38,348 nucleotides of DNA, taken from assembly GCA_031269355.1 (NCBI GenBank), contig JAISZG010000058.1, forward strand, positions 1 to 38,348, in the 5' to 3' direction. The notes below the pieces were generated by a model that was not told the origin of the DNA, did no database searches, and worked only from the letters and a program-made list of their open reading frames with translations. The translations under genes were made by a program, and so were the position numbers. The stretch comes from Oscillospiraceae bacterium. GTDB taxonomy: Bacteria > Bacillota > Clostridia > Christensenellales > Aristaeellaceae. Of the stretch, positions 7,004-15,663 are shown in pieces; the first letter of the stretch is position 1, and the number at the start of each line of letters is the position of its first letter.

Positions 7004-7023
7004 GGGCGTGTTTGAAAATTCTC
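7004..7023 (+). mobile_element. Solo terminal repeat of the MITE-like family
   Basis: GGGCGTGTTTGAAAATTCTC matches the left end of the element at 24590-24791 (GGGCGTGTTCGAAAAATATC). The matching right end is not present nearby. An AT-rich stretch with no visible gene (7024-7132) separates it from the next copy. Confidence 0.55.
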
Positions 7024-7132
7024 CCAATGGCATGATTAAATCATTTGATAATAAATTGTTTATATTATTTATATTTATATCGCTTTCTTCAGCGCGTAAT
7101 TTTCCGGATTAATACCGCCCCGATCGATTTAG

Positions 7133-7203
7133 GGCGCGTTCGGAAAATCTCTCGGATGGATAAGAGACAGTGCATCAAGACCGAGAGATTTTTCATACGC
7201 GCC
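7133..7203 (+). mobile_element. Short MITE-like element (internally deleted copy)
   Basis: A 71-bp element with inverted ends GGCGCGTTCGGAAAATCTCTCGG (7133-7155) and its imperfect complement (7181-7203). The interior ATGGATAAGAGACAGTGCAT closely matches the sequence just inside the right end of the 24590-24791 copy. It looks like the same family reduced by internal deletion. It lies 20 bp past the stop of the DUF898 gene and could act as that gene's terminator. Confidence 0.65.
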
Positions 7204-7223
7204 TTAATCCATACCGCCTGCGC

Positions 7224-7892
7224 CTAGCGATTCAGGAACGTGCGCTCCGCGTTCCAGCGCCGCGCTTGCAGTCGAACCCACTGCGGATATATGATCATAA
7301 ACACCAGCGTAATCGCATACACCAGCGGCACCGCGTTTGGCGCGAATAACGTGACCGCGCAGATTGCGGCGGCGTCTAAATAAATCGGAAACGTCCATAC
7401 GATCCACTTGAAAAACAGGCCGTCGCCGGTGCCCTCAAATCTCACGCGCCGCCCGGATATAATAGTTCGATCCGCTTCCCAGCGTCTCATCGCGCAAAAC
7501 GCCCACGGCCCGTAAAGCCCCAGCGTGGCTATCGTCAGGAGCGTCGTTATAAACAATCTCCCGATATACCCCGGAAGCCTGCCCTCAAAACCGCTTGACG
7601 CGGCCAGGTCAAAGGAGGCGTACGGCAGCTCGTAATCGTTCTGCGGGTTTCGCGGAATTCTCGCCGCATACGAAGAGTATGGCGATTCAGTAAAATGCGG
7701 GACGCCCCCGCTCCTATGCGATGGCGGCGGTCGAAGGGCGGCGGCTACGGGCGCCGCGATAACGCGCTCGCCTGGCGCGTATGCGTTTGCGCGGCGATTG
7801 TTCGTCAAATCTTCGCGAGCATCGGAATCCGACCAGAATGATTCCTGCGACTGATGGCGCTGACTGCGCCTGTACCTGACCCGCTCTTCCAA
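7224..7892 (-). CDS. DUF898 (YjgN-like) membrane protein
   Basis: About 222 aa. An Arg- and Ser-rich, probably disordered N-terminus (1-95) precedes a DUF898 unit: a FEGRLPGYIGRLFITT...LYGPWAFCAMRRWEADRTIISGRRVRFEGTG-type block, then WIVWTFPIYL and further hydrophobic helices ending ...RLQARRWNAERTFL. Three or four membrane segments are likely. YjgN-family function is unknown. The longest frame begins with GTG at 7901, but that GTG directly abuts the Shine-Dalgarno GAGG (7901-7904). The TTG at 7892 lies 8 nt from GAGG and is the better start. It stands alone between MITE-like elements and the divergent GH3 gene. Confidence 0.75.
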   Translation of the reverse strand: MEERVRYRRSQRHQSQESFWSDSDAREDLTNNRRANAYAPGERVIAAPVAAALRPPPSHRSGGVPHFTESPYSSYAARIPRNPQNDYELPYASFDLAASSGFEGRLPGYIGRLFITTLLTIATLGLYGPWAFCAMRRWEADRTIISGRRVRFEGTGDGLFFKWIVWTFPIYLDAAAICAVTLFAPNAVPLVYAITLVFMIIYPQWVRLQARRWNAERTFLNR

Positions 7893-8028
7893 TCCGGTCA
7901 CCTCTTCTTTAGTTGTATTTGCTTCATTCGCTCTACGACTCGTTTATCCTTGCGACGATATATAAAGAATTCCAAAACAAATGTTTATCTAAAATACTCT
8001 GTATTGTAGGAATATTGCGGACGCCGGG

Positions 8029-8057
8029 TTGACACATGCGCAGCGAGCGACTATCAT
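8029..8057 (+). promoter_or_regulatory. Strong sigma-A-type promoter for the GH3 gene
   Basis: TTGACA (8029-8034), 17-bp spacer, TATCAT (8052-8057). Transcription near 8064 would give a leader of about 100 nt. It holds a small hairpin GCGAG-GCATAGT-CTCGC (8084-8100) followed by GTTGTTTTT, which could act as an attenuator. That role is speculative. Confidence 0.75.
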
Positions 8058-8163
8058 ATTAAAAAATAACCGTTTCCGCAGGTGCGAGGCATAGTCTCGC
8101 GTTGTTTTTGGGGATGGGCGGAGCGCGAGTCGAATTAGGCCGTAGGTCTGTAAGGAGATATGT

Positions 8164-10419
8164 ATGAACGCAAAAGAAATCATCGAGCAACTGACGCTGG
8201 AGGAGAAGGCGTCGTTGTGTTCCGGCTTAGACTTTTGGCATACAAAGCCGATTCCCAGATTTTCTATACCGAGCATGATGATGTGCGATGGCCCGCACGG
8301 GCTTAGAAAGCAAGCGAGCGAATCGGATCAGCTTGGCATGAACGCAAGCGTCGTCGCGACCGCATTTCCGACAGCCGCAGGAATTGCCGCTTCGTTCGAC
8401 CGCGAGTTGGCCGAAATGCTGGGCGGCCTGCTGGGAGAGGAATGCCAGGCGGAGGACGTCGGGCTTATACTAGGACCCGGCGCCAACATAAAGCGCTCGC
8501 CGCTTTGCGGGCGAAATTTCGAATACTACTCGGAGGATCCATTCCTTTCCGGAGAGATGGCGGCGGCGCACATACGCGGAGTGCAGGCTAAGGGCGTAGG
8601 CGCGTGCGTTAAGCATTTCGCCGTAAACAATCAGGAGACGCGGCGTATGACGGCGGACGCGCTGGTCGATGAGCGCGCGCTGCGAGAAATATACCTTGCC
8701 AGCTTTGAACGCGCGGTAAAGCAAGGCGAACCATGGTCGGTTATGTGTTCATATAATAAGGTGAACGGCGAATACGCAAGCCAGAACGCATGGCTATTAA
8801 ACAATGTGCTTCGCGGCGACTGGGGATTCGACGGCTTCACTGTAACGGATTGGGGCGCGAGCGTAGATCACGTAAAGGGCGTAGCCGCAGGGCTTGATTT
8901 GGAGATGCCCACTACCGGATCGCTGGAGGATCGTCGGCTTGTAGACGCCGCGCGCTCCGGGAAAATATCGGAAGCGGCGATAGATACTGCGGCGCGGCGC
9001 GTGCTGGAAGGCGTATTGCGCGCCAGGAAATCCCGAGATACCAGCGCGATATACGATAGAGAAACGCATCATCATATGGCAAGAAAAATCGCGAGAGAGA
9101 CCGCCGTACTCCTCAAGAACGACGGAGGCCTTCTGCCGCTGTCCGGCCAGCGCGTCGCGTTCATCGGAAAGTATGCAGCCAAGCCGCGCTATCAAGGCGC
9201 GGGAAGCTCTCATATTCATGCGTATGCCGTGACATGCGCGCTGGAAGCGGTGCGCTCCGTCGCGCAGGTTACGTACGCGCAAGGTTTTGACGACGCTCCC
9301 GACGCGCGGGATAATCCCTCGCTTCTCATCGAAGCTATAGCGGCTGCGCGCGCGGCGGAGGTCGCCGTGCTTTTCGTCGGATTGCCGGATTCATACGAAT
9401 CCGAGGGATTCGATCGCACGCATTTGCGCCTGCCCAATAACCAAATCGAGTTGATTCGCGAAGTTTGCGCGGTTAATTCGAACGTCGTCGCGGTGCTGCA
9501 TAACGGAGCGCCCATTGAAATGCCATGGATAAGCGACGTGAAGGCCGTTCTTGAAATGTACCTTGGCGGAGAAGCCGTCGGCGGCGCGGCGGTAGATCTG
9601 CTGTGGGGCGCCGTAAGCCCGTGCGGCAAGCTTGCGGAGACGTTTCCGCTGAAGCTTTCCGATACGCCGTGTTACACGTCCTTCCCCGGCGATTATGATA
9701 CAGTGCGGTACGGCGAGGGCGTGTTCGTGGGATACCGCCATTACGCCACGGTGGGCAAGCAGACGCTGTTCCCGTTCGGGCACGGTTTGTCATATACCCG
9801 ATTTGAATATGGAAAACCAACCATTCTCTCCGGCGGAACAGTGCGCAAAGTATCGCTCGATATAACGAATATAGGCGATGTTTGCGCGAAGGAAATCGTT
9901 CAGCTATATTTGTCGCCGCCGACCGGCGGTGCGGTTTCTCGCCCGGCGCAGGAACTGAAGGGGTTCGAAAAACTGTCGCTCGAACCTGGCGAAACCAAAA
10001 CTTGTCTATTTGAATTGGATAGCCGCGCGTTCTCGTATTGGGATGAGCGCGTATCGCGGTGGGTAGTCGAGAGCGGGGAATACGTAATTCAGCTGGGGGC
10101 GTCGTCCGCAGATATACGCCAATCTATATCTATTATGATAGAGGGCGACGGCGTGTCCGCAATTGCCGTATCGCAGGATACGACGTTTGGCGACGCAATC
10201 AGCATACCCGGAGCGACGCAGGTTCTTGAGCCTTTGCTTCAAAGGTTTCTCCCGCCAGGCATGCATTCTGACGACGACGGAATGAAACGAATGCTTGACG
10301 CGACTATAGGCTATATGCCTATCCATGGGCTGCGCGGCTTTTTTGGGGACGCCGGAACCGACGAGTTGATCGACTCGATTGTAGCGGACTTAAAGCGGCT
10401 GCAGCAATCGTCACATTAA
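8164..10419 (+). CDS. Glycoside hydrolase family 3 beta-glucosidase
   Basis: A 751-aa enzyme that removes terminal non-reducing beta-linked glucose (or related sugars) from oligosaccharides. Domain order is N-terminal TIM barrel (about 1-280) with the nucleophile Asp229 in FTVTDWGAS and the substrate-binding KHF (150-152). An alpha/beta sandwich follows (about 310-530: RETAVLLKNDGGLLPLS and the AVLFVGLPDSYESEGFDRT region), then an Fn3-like domain (about 575-650, LDITNIGDVCAKEIVQLYLS). No signal peptide, so it acts on imported sugars. AAGGAG lies 6 nt before the ATG. The C-terminal 90 residues go beyond the Fn3-like domain and resemble the extension seen in some clostridial GH3 enzymes. It is monocistronic, with a strong promoter and a GC-rich downstream hairpin. 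Precise sugar specificity cannot be read from sequence. Confidence 0.93.
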   Translation: MNAKEIIEQLTLEEKASLCSGLDFWHTKPIPRFSIPSMMMCDGPHGLRKQASESDQLGMNASVVATAFPTAAGIAASFDRELAEMLGGLLGEECQAEDVGLILGPGANIKRSPLCGRNFEYYSEDPFLSGEMAAAHIRGVQAKGVGACVKHFAVNNQETRRMTADALVDERALREIYLASFERAVKQGEPWSVMCSYNKVNGEYASQNAWLLNNVLRGDWGFDGFTVTDWGASVDHVKGVAAGLDLEMPTTGSLEDRRLVDAARSGKISEAAIDTAARRVLEGVLRARKSRDTSAIYDRETHHHMARKIARETAVLLKNDGGLLPLSGQRVAFIGKYAAKPRYQGAGSSHIHAYAVTCALEAVRSVAQVTYAQGFDDAPDARDNPSLLIEAIAAARAAEVAVLFVGLPDSYESEGFDRTHLRLPNNQIELIREVCAVNSNVVAVLHNGAPIEMPWISDVKAVLEMYLGGEAVGGAAVDLLWGAVSPCGKLAETFPLKLSDTPCYTSFPGDYDTVRYGEGVFVGYRHYATVGKQTLFPFGHGLSYTRFEYGKPTILSGGTVRKVSLDITNIGDVCAKEIVQLYLSPPTGGAVSRPAQELKGFEKLSLEPGETKTCLFELDSRAFSYWDERVSRWVVESGEYVIQLGASSADIRQSISIMIEGDGVSAIAVSQDTTFGDAISIPGATQVLEPLLQRFLPPGMHSDDDGMKRMLDATIGYMPIHGLRGFFGDAGTDELIDSIVADLKRLQQSSH

Positions 10420-10429
10420 GCACACCCCC

Positions 10430-10466
10430 CTGCCGCCGCGAACCACAGTCCCGCTCGCGGCGGCAG
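10430..10466 (+). terminator. GC-rich hairpin after the GH3 gene
   Basis: A perfect 12-bp inverted repeat CTGCCGCCGCGA / TCGCGGCGGCAG has a 13-nt loop and is followed by an AT-rich stretch (AATATTTATTATTC). It lies 10 bp after the stop. A terminator is likely although the T-tract is not uniform. Confidence 0.7.
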
Positions 10467-10628
10467 GCGGCAATATTTATTATTCATTTATAATATGGCG
10501 AAGAGATAAATGGTTTGCAAGCAAAGTACAGAATGTTTGATTTTTTGCGCAAATTTATGCGGATCGGCAGGAAATATGAGAAACGTTGTCGTATCGCTTA
10601 CATTATGCATACGAATTTTTATGCGCCA

Positions 10629-11870
10629 ATGAAATCGCGGAGCGCGCGCGGCAGCGGGCAAACTTGTTTGCGGGCGAGACGCTCGTCAAAATTGACGGCT
10701 CTTGTCATTATGTTTATGTTATGCGCGGTCGCGGCTTTTTCCGCCGCGCTTTCAGGCGCGTGCGCGCAATCGTCAGCCGAGCAGGAACTTCCGCGCTTCA
10801 GCGCGACGCCTACGCCGAGCGTATATAGCGCGCAATATTCTATGGACGCGCTCTCTATTCGTTCCGTCACCATATGGGACGACTCGTCCAGCGCGATAGT
10901 TTATTATCCGTTCTTTTCTATTCCAGCGGTAGACGATATAATACTCAATCGTATCCTTGCCGGTATGCAGATTCCCTCCCGAAGCGTCGACGCCGCGCCT
11001 GCGTTTAACCCAACCGAATCTGCCGCCGCGAAAGCCATTGAGTTCAACCTGCGTTTTGAAGGCAATCCAGAAGGCAAACTAATAGTAAATCTGACGTTCT
11101 TTGAGCGATCAGGCTATTCGGATGATACGCAGTTTCTACCGTTTAGAACGGTGCGCCTCGATCTAAGCGCCGGTATATTGATAAGCGACAGTCAGCAAGA
11201 AGCGGCTCAGCCGATAGAACCGCAAACCGCAGCCACAATAGCGCCGACCGCCGAGCCGCGAGCCTCAGGCGCCAATGTGGCCATTACGTTCGACGACGGC
11301 CCTTCGATATACACTTCATCCCTGCTTGGCGTGCTGCGGGCGAACGGCGCGCGCGCGACGTTTTGCGTGTTGGGCAACCGTGTATCAAAGAATAAGAAAG
11401 TCGTAAAGCAAGCCGTCGACCAGGGCTGCGAAGTAATAGGACATTCATGGGATCACGCATCCCTGATAAAGCTTAGCGAGGGCGAGATTTACGATGAATT
11501 GCTTAAAACCCGCAACGCGATCGAAAGCGTTACGGGCGTGCGCACGCGGCTATACCGCCCGCCGTATGGATCTACCAACGAACTTGTGCGATCCGTTTCA
11601 AAAAACCTGGACATGTCTATGGTTCTGTGGTCGATAGATACCGAGGACTGGCTGTATAAAGATTCCGACAGATTATATAATTATATACTAGATAATGTTA
11701 AGGACGGGGCAATAATATTATGCCATGATATTCATCAATCTACGGTCGAGGCAATGAAGCGGATCATACCAGAGCTTGTACGGCGCGGCTATAACCTTAT
11801 AACCATATCGGAATTGATGGATTTCGATAACGCAGAACCTGTCGCCGGGAAAGTATATTACCGCAAATAA
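10629..11870 (+). CDS. Exported polysaccharide deacetylase (NodB domain)
   Basis: About 413 aa from the ATG at 10629. The frame is open back to a TTG at 10515, and no upstream start has a good ribosome binding site. A basic n-region and hydrophobic segment (about 20-45) form a signal peptide or anchor. A domain of about 120 residues resembling the DUF4163-type N-terminal region of PdaC-like proteins comes next, then a Thr/Pro/Ala-rich linker. The NodB catalytic domain follows: TFDDGPS (Asp222/Asp223), HSWDH (His272/His276), RPPYGS, LWSIDTEDW and LCHDIH. All five CE4 motifs are intact, so a metal-dependent deacetylase acting on peptidoglycan or chitin-like glycan outside the membrane is expected. 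An overlapping 41-codon frame at 10510-10635 was considered and left out. Confidence 0.9.
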   Translation: MKSRSARGSGQTCLRARRSSKLTALVIMFMLCAVAAFSAALSGACAQSSAEQELPRFSATPTPSVYSAQYSMDALSIRSVTIWDDSSSAIVYYPFFSIPAVDDIILNRILAGMQIPSRSVDAAPAFNPTESAAAKAIEFNLRFEGNPEGKLIVNLTFFERSGYSDDTQFLPFRTVRLDLSAGILISDSQQEAAQPIEPQTAATIAPTAEPRASGANVAITFDDGPSIYTSSLLGVLRANGARATFCVLGNRVSKNKKVVKQAVDQGCEVIGHSWDHASLIKLSEGEIYDELLKTRNAIESVTGVRTRLYRPPYGSTNELVRSVSKNLDMSMVLWSIDTEDWLYKDSDRLYNYILDNVKDGAIILCHDIHQSTVEAMKRIIPELVRRGYNLITISELMDFDNAEPVAGKVYYRK

Positions 11871-11882
11871 GAACGCGCCGGA

Positions 11883-12662
11883 TCATCCGTCGATCACCCG
11901 CACCGCAAGCACATCCGGATCTTCGAAAAGAAGACGAAAAAACACGATGAAATCATACCCGGCTGGAAAGCCGAGCGTATATGTGTTCGAGCAGCGCGCG
12001 GCTTCGATGGGATTCGAGCCGCGAATATCTTGACCCAGGCAATCGGTTTGATTATGTGGATTATCTTGCTCGCTCAAGCATTCGAAGCGCGCCGACCGTT
12101 CCTCCCTGGCTATTGAGTAATCCGCGTTTAGAACTCGAATATTTTGATTTGCGAAAATAGAGTTGATGAACTTGAGTGTTTTTTCGCGGTTGGCATAGCT
12201 GATCTCCACCCGCCGCTGCATGTAAAATGGCAGCATCCTTCTTATCACCGCAAGCACGATAAGCGTCGCCCCGGCTCCGATCAGGCATATGCTAATGTAC
12301 CCGTACCCTGCGGCTATGCCCAAGCACGCGACATTCCACAGTGACGCGGCAGTCGTCAATCCCGTGATGCTGTGCCTGTGCACGAGTATAGTTCCCGCGC
12401 CGAGAAAACCTATGCCGCTTATAACCTGCGCTGTCATGCGGCCTACCGAAACCTGCGCTGCCTGCGTGGCGAGGCTCGATATATTCTGCAGATTATATGC
12501 CTCCGTAAGCGCGACGAGCGCCGCGCCAAGCCCGACCAGTATGTGGGTGCGCAGCCCCGCCGGGCGGTTGTGATGCTCGCGCTCAAACCCTATCACGCCG
12601 CTCGCGATTATAATCAATCCGATTCGAAGCATTATATCAAGCGCGCTTAAATTTCCGGTCAT
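11883..12662 (-). CDS. mgtC: MgtC/SapB family membrane protein
   Basis: A 259-aa protein. The N-terminal half has about five membrane helices with the family motifs GVIGFEREHHNRPAGLRTHILVGLG and GIGFLGAGTI...GLTTAASLW. The C-terminal half is a soluble ACT-like domain (from about residue 150), with a hydrophilic insertion (about 196-225). MgtC proteins influence magnesium homeostasis and, in some bacteria, F-ATPase activity or virulence; the role here is unknown. GAGG lies 5 nt before the ATG. It sits 48 bp downstream of the SDR gene on the same strand and is separated from it by the hairpin at 12676-12697, so partial co-transcription is possible. Confidence 0.9.
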   Translation of the reverse strand: MTGNLSALDIMLRIGLIIIASGVIGFEREHHNRPAGLRTHILVGLGAALVALTEAYNLQNISSLATQAAQVSVGRMTAQVISGIGFLGAGTILVHRHSITGLTTAASLWNVACLGIAAGYGYISICLIGAGATLIVLAVIRRMLPFYMQRRVEISYANREKTLKFINSIFANQNIRVLNADYSIAREERSARFECLSEQDNPHNQTDCLGQDIRGSNPIEAARCSNTYTLGFPAGYDFIVFFRLLFEDPDVLAVRVIDG

Positions 12663-12675
12663 ATCTTCCTCAATC

Positions 12676-12697
12676 GGGGAGACGCGAGCGTCTCCCC
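12676..12697 (-). terminator. Perfect 9-bp hairpin between the SDR and mgtC genes
   Basis: GGGGAGACG-CGAG-CGTCTCCCC has a 4-nt loop and ends 14 nt from the mgtC start. There is no T-run on the transcript side, so it is more likely to attenuate, process or stabilise RNA than to stop transcription fully. Confidence 0.5.
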
Positions 12698-12710
12698 GAA
12701 GCTTTGCTTC

Positions 12711-13481
12711 TTACGGCTGCTTTCCTATATAAGCGAGGATTCCGCCGTCGACATATAGAATATGGCCGTTGACAAAGTTTGATGCGTCGGACGCCAGGAA
12801 CACGGCGGGGCCGACTAAATCGTCCGTTGTGCCCCAGCGAGCTGCCGGTGTTTTTGATATGATAAACTTATTGAACGGATGTTCCGGCGTGCGCAGGGGC
12901 GCGGTTTGGGGCGTTTCGATGTACCCTGGCCCAAGCCCGTTGCATTGAATGTTAAACTCGCCATATTCGCTCGCAATATTTTTGGTAAGCATTTTCAGGC
13001 CGCCCTTAGCCGCCGCGTACGCGCTTACCGTCTCTCGCCCCAACTCGCTCATCATGGAACAAATATTTATTATTTTGCCATGTCCGCGCTCTATCATTCC
13101 GGGGATAACCGCCTTGGAGCAAATAAACGGCGCGTTTAGGTCAACGTCTATAACCTTTCTGAAATCCTCCGGCGACATATCAACCATAGGAATCCTTTTG
13201 ATTATGCCGGCGTTGTTTACCAAAATATCAACGCCGCCCAAAGTCTGTGTGATTTTCTGAACCAACGCCTGAACGGACGGCTCGTCCGTTACGTCGCACA
13301 CATAGCCCGCCGCGTCTATGCCCGCTTCCTTGTATGAGGCGACGCCCTTATCCGCCAATTCCTGATTAATGTCGTTGAATACGATGCGCGCGCCTTGCTT
13401 TGCCAGCCCGCTCGCTATAGCGAAGCCTATGCCGTAGGACGCGCCAGTTATCCACGCGGTTTTTCCCGTTAAGTCAAACAT
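12711..13481 (-). CDS. idnO: Gluconate 5-dehydrogenase-type short-chain dehydrogenase
   Basis: A 256-aa classical SDR. The Rossmann motif TGASYGIG lies at 13-20, the NNAG motif at about 90, and the catalytic Ser in NICSMMSELG with YAAAK (Tyr/Lys) supplies the triad. The FNDINQEL segment (about 35-42) after the second strand, NNAGIIKRIPM, and the C-terminal SNFVNGHILYVDGGILAYIGKQP are highly characteristic of clostridial 5-keto-D-gluconate reductases (Ga5DH/IdnO). These interconvert gluconate and 5-ketogluconate with NAD(P)H. The subgroup call rests on remembered family similarity. GGGG lies about 10 nt before the ATG. No other gluconate genes are adjacent. A related function such as 2-deoxy-D-gluconate 3-dehydrogenase (KduD) is possible but less likely. 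Confidence 0.88.
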   Translation of the reverse strand: MFDLTGKTAWITGASYGIGFAIASGLAKQGARIVFNDINQELADKGVASYKEAGIDAAGYVCDVTDEPSVQALVQKITQTLGGVDILVNNAGIIKRIPMVDMSPEDFRKVIDVDLNAPFICSKAVIPGMIERGHGKIINICSMMSELGRETVSAYAAAKGGLKMLTKNIASEYGEFNIQCNGLGPGYIETPQTAPLRTPEHPFNKFIISKTPAARWGTTDDLVGPAVFLASDASNFVNGHILYVDGGILAYIGKQP

Positions 13482-13687
13482 CCCAATAGAACCCCTTTCG
13501 TTTTGCGATTACTCGTTAAAGCATTGAAATTCGACGCTCCATGCGCGTCGTCCTTCTTATTGAAGTGGTTAGATTGTAAGATACCGTCCAATAAAATTTT
13601 CGCTGTCGTTTACTATCCCGCTACAAACGAAGCATGGACGCGCCGGTTCGAGCATACTTTTTCTCAGAACATGGGAGGGGGATGCGT

Positions 13688-14671
13688 ATGCCCGCGAACA
13701 ATCCGCCGCTTCACACACAGGTGCATACCACGCTTATTCGTCAAGCCGCGCCCAGCGTACAGGAGCGGCGGCGTCTGTTTGACTGGGGCACTAGGCGAAC
13801 ACCCGCGCGCAAGCCGCTCATAGCCGCGCGAAATAAAAAGGATAAACCGGCTGCGAAGCCCGTTTCGTCCGTTACCACAGTCGCGTTTACCGCCAAACCG
13901 GTATCTCAGAATTATACCACATCGCTGTCCGCGCGCAGCATGCCCGGCGCAGCGGAAATCGCCTCCGCGCCCGTATCGTCTCCGGCGAAGCGCTCGCAGC
14001 CCGCGCGAACCGAACGAGTTACCGGCTTCAACATCAAAGCGGCGGAAAAATCTATCGATGCGATAGATATCGATACGATAGATAAAGAAGCGCGCGATAA
14101 TTTCCGCCCGCTGAACTTTGGCGAACGAATGCTGCGCAATACTGCAGTTTGCGTCGCCGTGCTTCTATGCGCTATCGCAGTAAAGTCGATAGACGCGCCG
14201 ATCACGCAAGCGGTGTCTGGAGAGCTTCGCGAATGGGTGACAATGGATCTGGACGAAAGCCTAGGATCGCTTAAATTTGTACAGAATCTATTGCCCGACG
14301 CGGCTCTTGTATTCTGGCATATAGGTGCAACTCAGTCGTTCAGCGAGCCGACCGTCATGGCGCTTTCGCACAGCTGGAAGGAAACCGAGCCGTATCTCGC
14401 GTATTCCGCCGACAAACAAACTCCCGTAACCGCCTCGGCGCCAGGCGATGTGATGAGCGTCACCGTGTCGGACGATCATACGTCGACAGTTCGCATACGT
14501 CATGAAGACGGCCTCGAAACCATATACGGGAACTTGATTTCCTGCACCGTGCGGGAGGGCGACGCAATAGAAACGGCGCAAACTATCGGAGCCGCGTCCA
14601 CGCTGTATTTCGAAATACGCGGCGAAGGGCGTTCAATGAACCCCGCTCCGTTGATGGCGGATAAACCATGA
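13688..14671 (+). CDS. spoIVFA: SpoIVFA-like membrane protein with degenerate LytM/M23 domain
   Basis: About 327 aa from the ATG at 13688, chosen because GGGAGG at 13676-13681 lies 6-9 nt upstream; an ATG two codons earlier is too close. A basic, disordered cytoplasmic N-terminus (1-145) precedes one membrane helix (about 149-166, MLRNTAVCVAVLLCAIAV). The exported C-terminus ends in a LytM-type beta fold: PVTASAPGDVMSVTVS, the I-R-H-E-D-G-L-E-T-I-Y-G-N-L block, VREGDAIETAQTIG and LYFEIRGEG. The zinc ligands are missing: the usual H-x-H before FEIR reads STLYFEIR, and no H-x(n)-D pair precedes it. Bacillus SpoIVFA has the same layout and degenerate domain and holds SpoIVFB inactive. The next gene, overlapping by 4 bp, is SpoIVFB-like, which makes the assignment likely. 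Sequence alone would only say degenerate M23 protein. Confidence 0.78.
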   Translation: MPANNPPLHTQVHTTLIRQAAPSVQERRRLFDWGTRRTPARKPLIAARNKKDKPAAKPVSSVTTVAFTAKPVSQNYTTSLSARSMPGAAEIASAPVSSPAKRSQPARTERVTGFNIKAAEKSIDAIDIDTIDKEARDNFRPLNFGERMLRNTAVCVAVLLCAIAVKSIDAPITQAVSGELREWVTMDLDESLGSLKFVQNLLPDAALVFWHIGATQSFSEPTVMALSHSWKETEPYLAYSADKQTPVTASAPGDVMSVTVSDDHTSTVRIRHEDGLETIYGNLISCTVREGDAIETAQTIGAASTLYFEIRGEGRSMNPAPLMADKP

Positions 14672-15564
14672 GAGCGGTTCGTATCGGGAAAATCGGCGGG
14701 ACGGAGCTTCGCGTTCATCCCGCCTTTCCTTTGCTCATTTTAGCGAGCGTAGTATGCGGCTATTGGGATGTTATGCGAACGCTATTAATCGTGCTGTGTC
14801 TGCACGAGTTTGGCCATGCGGGGGCCGCGAAGGCGCTGGGTATGTCGGTGCCCGCGATGGAACTCACGCCAATCGGCGGCGTAGCGAAAATCGACGGGCT
14901 GGCGAATGTCGAGCCGTGGCGCGACGTGATCGTATCGCTCGCCGGGCCTGCGACTAATTTGCTGCTATCTATGGGCGCGTCGTTTGGCGTACAGCAAATG
15001 GGTTGGTGGACTGGCGCTGCGGCGCAGACATTCGTTCGATGCAACCTCGCTTTGATGCTGACTAATTTAATCCCCGCGCTTCCTCTGGATGGCGGCCGCG
15101 CCGGGCGCGCGTTTCTTGCGCGCTTTATATCGCGCGCGCGCGCGACCAGGCTGTTCGCGTGGACGGGAGTTGCGCTCGGCGGAGGGCTTGTCGCGCTTGG
15201 ATTATATTTAATCACCCAGCGTCAGGTAAACCTGACGTTATTTATGTCGGGATCATATATTATTTATGCGGCGCTCAACGAACGTTATGAGCTGACCGCG
15301 CAGGTGGTGCGCAACCTGTCCTCGCGCGCGGAACAGGTGCGTTCATCAGGTGTGCTTGCGACGCGGTGGCTTACCGTATCTTCCGATATGCCCATCTCGC
15401 AGCTTCCGTCAAAGTTCCATTCCAAGCAATATCATATGATGACGGTGGTAGACTCAACCGGCCTGCGTCCCATGGGCACTATATCGGAGAACGAATTGCT
15501 TGACGCGCTTATGCGGGATCAAACGATGACGGCTGGAGACTTAATTATACATAATTATACATAA
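14668..15564 (+). CDS. spoIVFB: SpoIVFB-like site-2 intramembrane metalloprotease (M50)
   Basis: A 298-aa polytopic protease. The zinc motif is HEFGH (46-50), and the second metal motif is N133-x-I-P-x-L-P-L-D141-G-G, matching the site-2 protease family. Five or six membrane helices are followed by a cytosolic CBS-like region (about 215-295, VSSDMPISQLPSKFHSKQYHMMTVVDSTGLRPMGTISENEL), as in Bacillus SpoIVFB, where it senses ATP. SpoIVFB cleaves pro-sigma-K in the mother cell during sporulation. The ATGA overlap with the SpoIVFA-like gene implies translational coupling and a shared complex. Catalytic residues are intact. The sporulation role is inferred from the gene pair; the M50 call itself is certain. 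Confidence 0.9.
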   Translation: MRAVRIGKIGGTELRVHPAFPLLILASVVCGYWDVMRTLLIVLCLHEFGHAGAAKALGMSVPAMELTPIGGVAKIDGLANVEPWRDVIVSLAGPATNLLLSMGASFGVQQMGWWTGAAAQTFVRCNLALMLTNLIPALPLDGGRAGRAFLARFISRARATRLFAWTGVALGGGLVALGLYLITQRQVNLTLFMSGSYIIYAALNERYELTAQVVRNLSSRAEQVRSSGVLATRWLTVSSDMPISQLPSKFHSKQYHMMTVVDSTGLRPMGTISENELLDALMRDQTMTAGDLIIHNYT

Positions 15565-15663
15565 CGCTTAATCTGTATGGTATTATTTTGAAACACAAGC
15601 TCGGCATAAATCGTTGATTAAGAGGAAACAATTTATCTGGAACAATTTAGGAGGATGAAAAGT

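Noticed and set aside
10510..10635. 41-codon frame in the leader of the polysaccharide deacetylase gene
   Set aside because: No good ribosome binding site and no recognisable sequence; the deacetylase frame itself is open over the same stretch.
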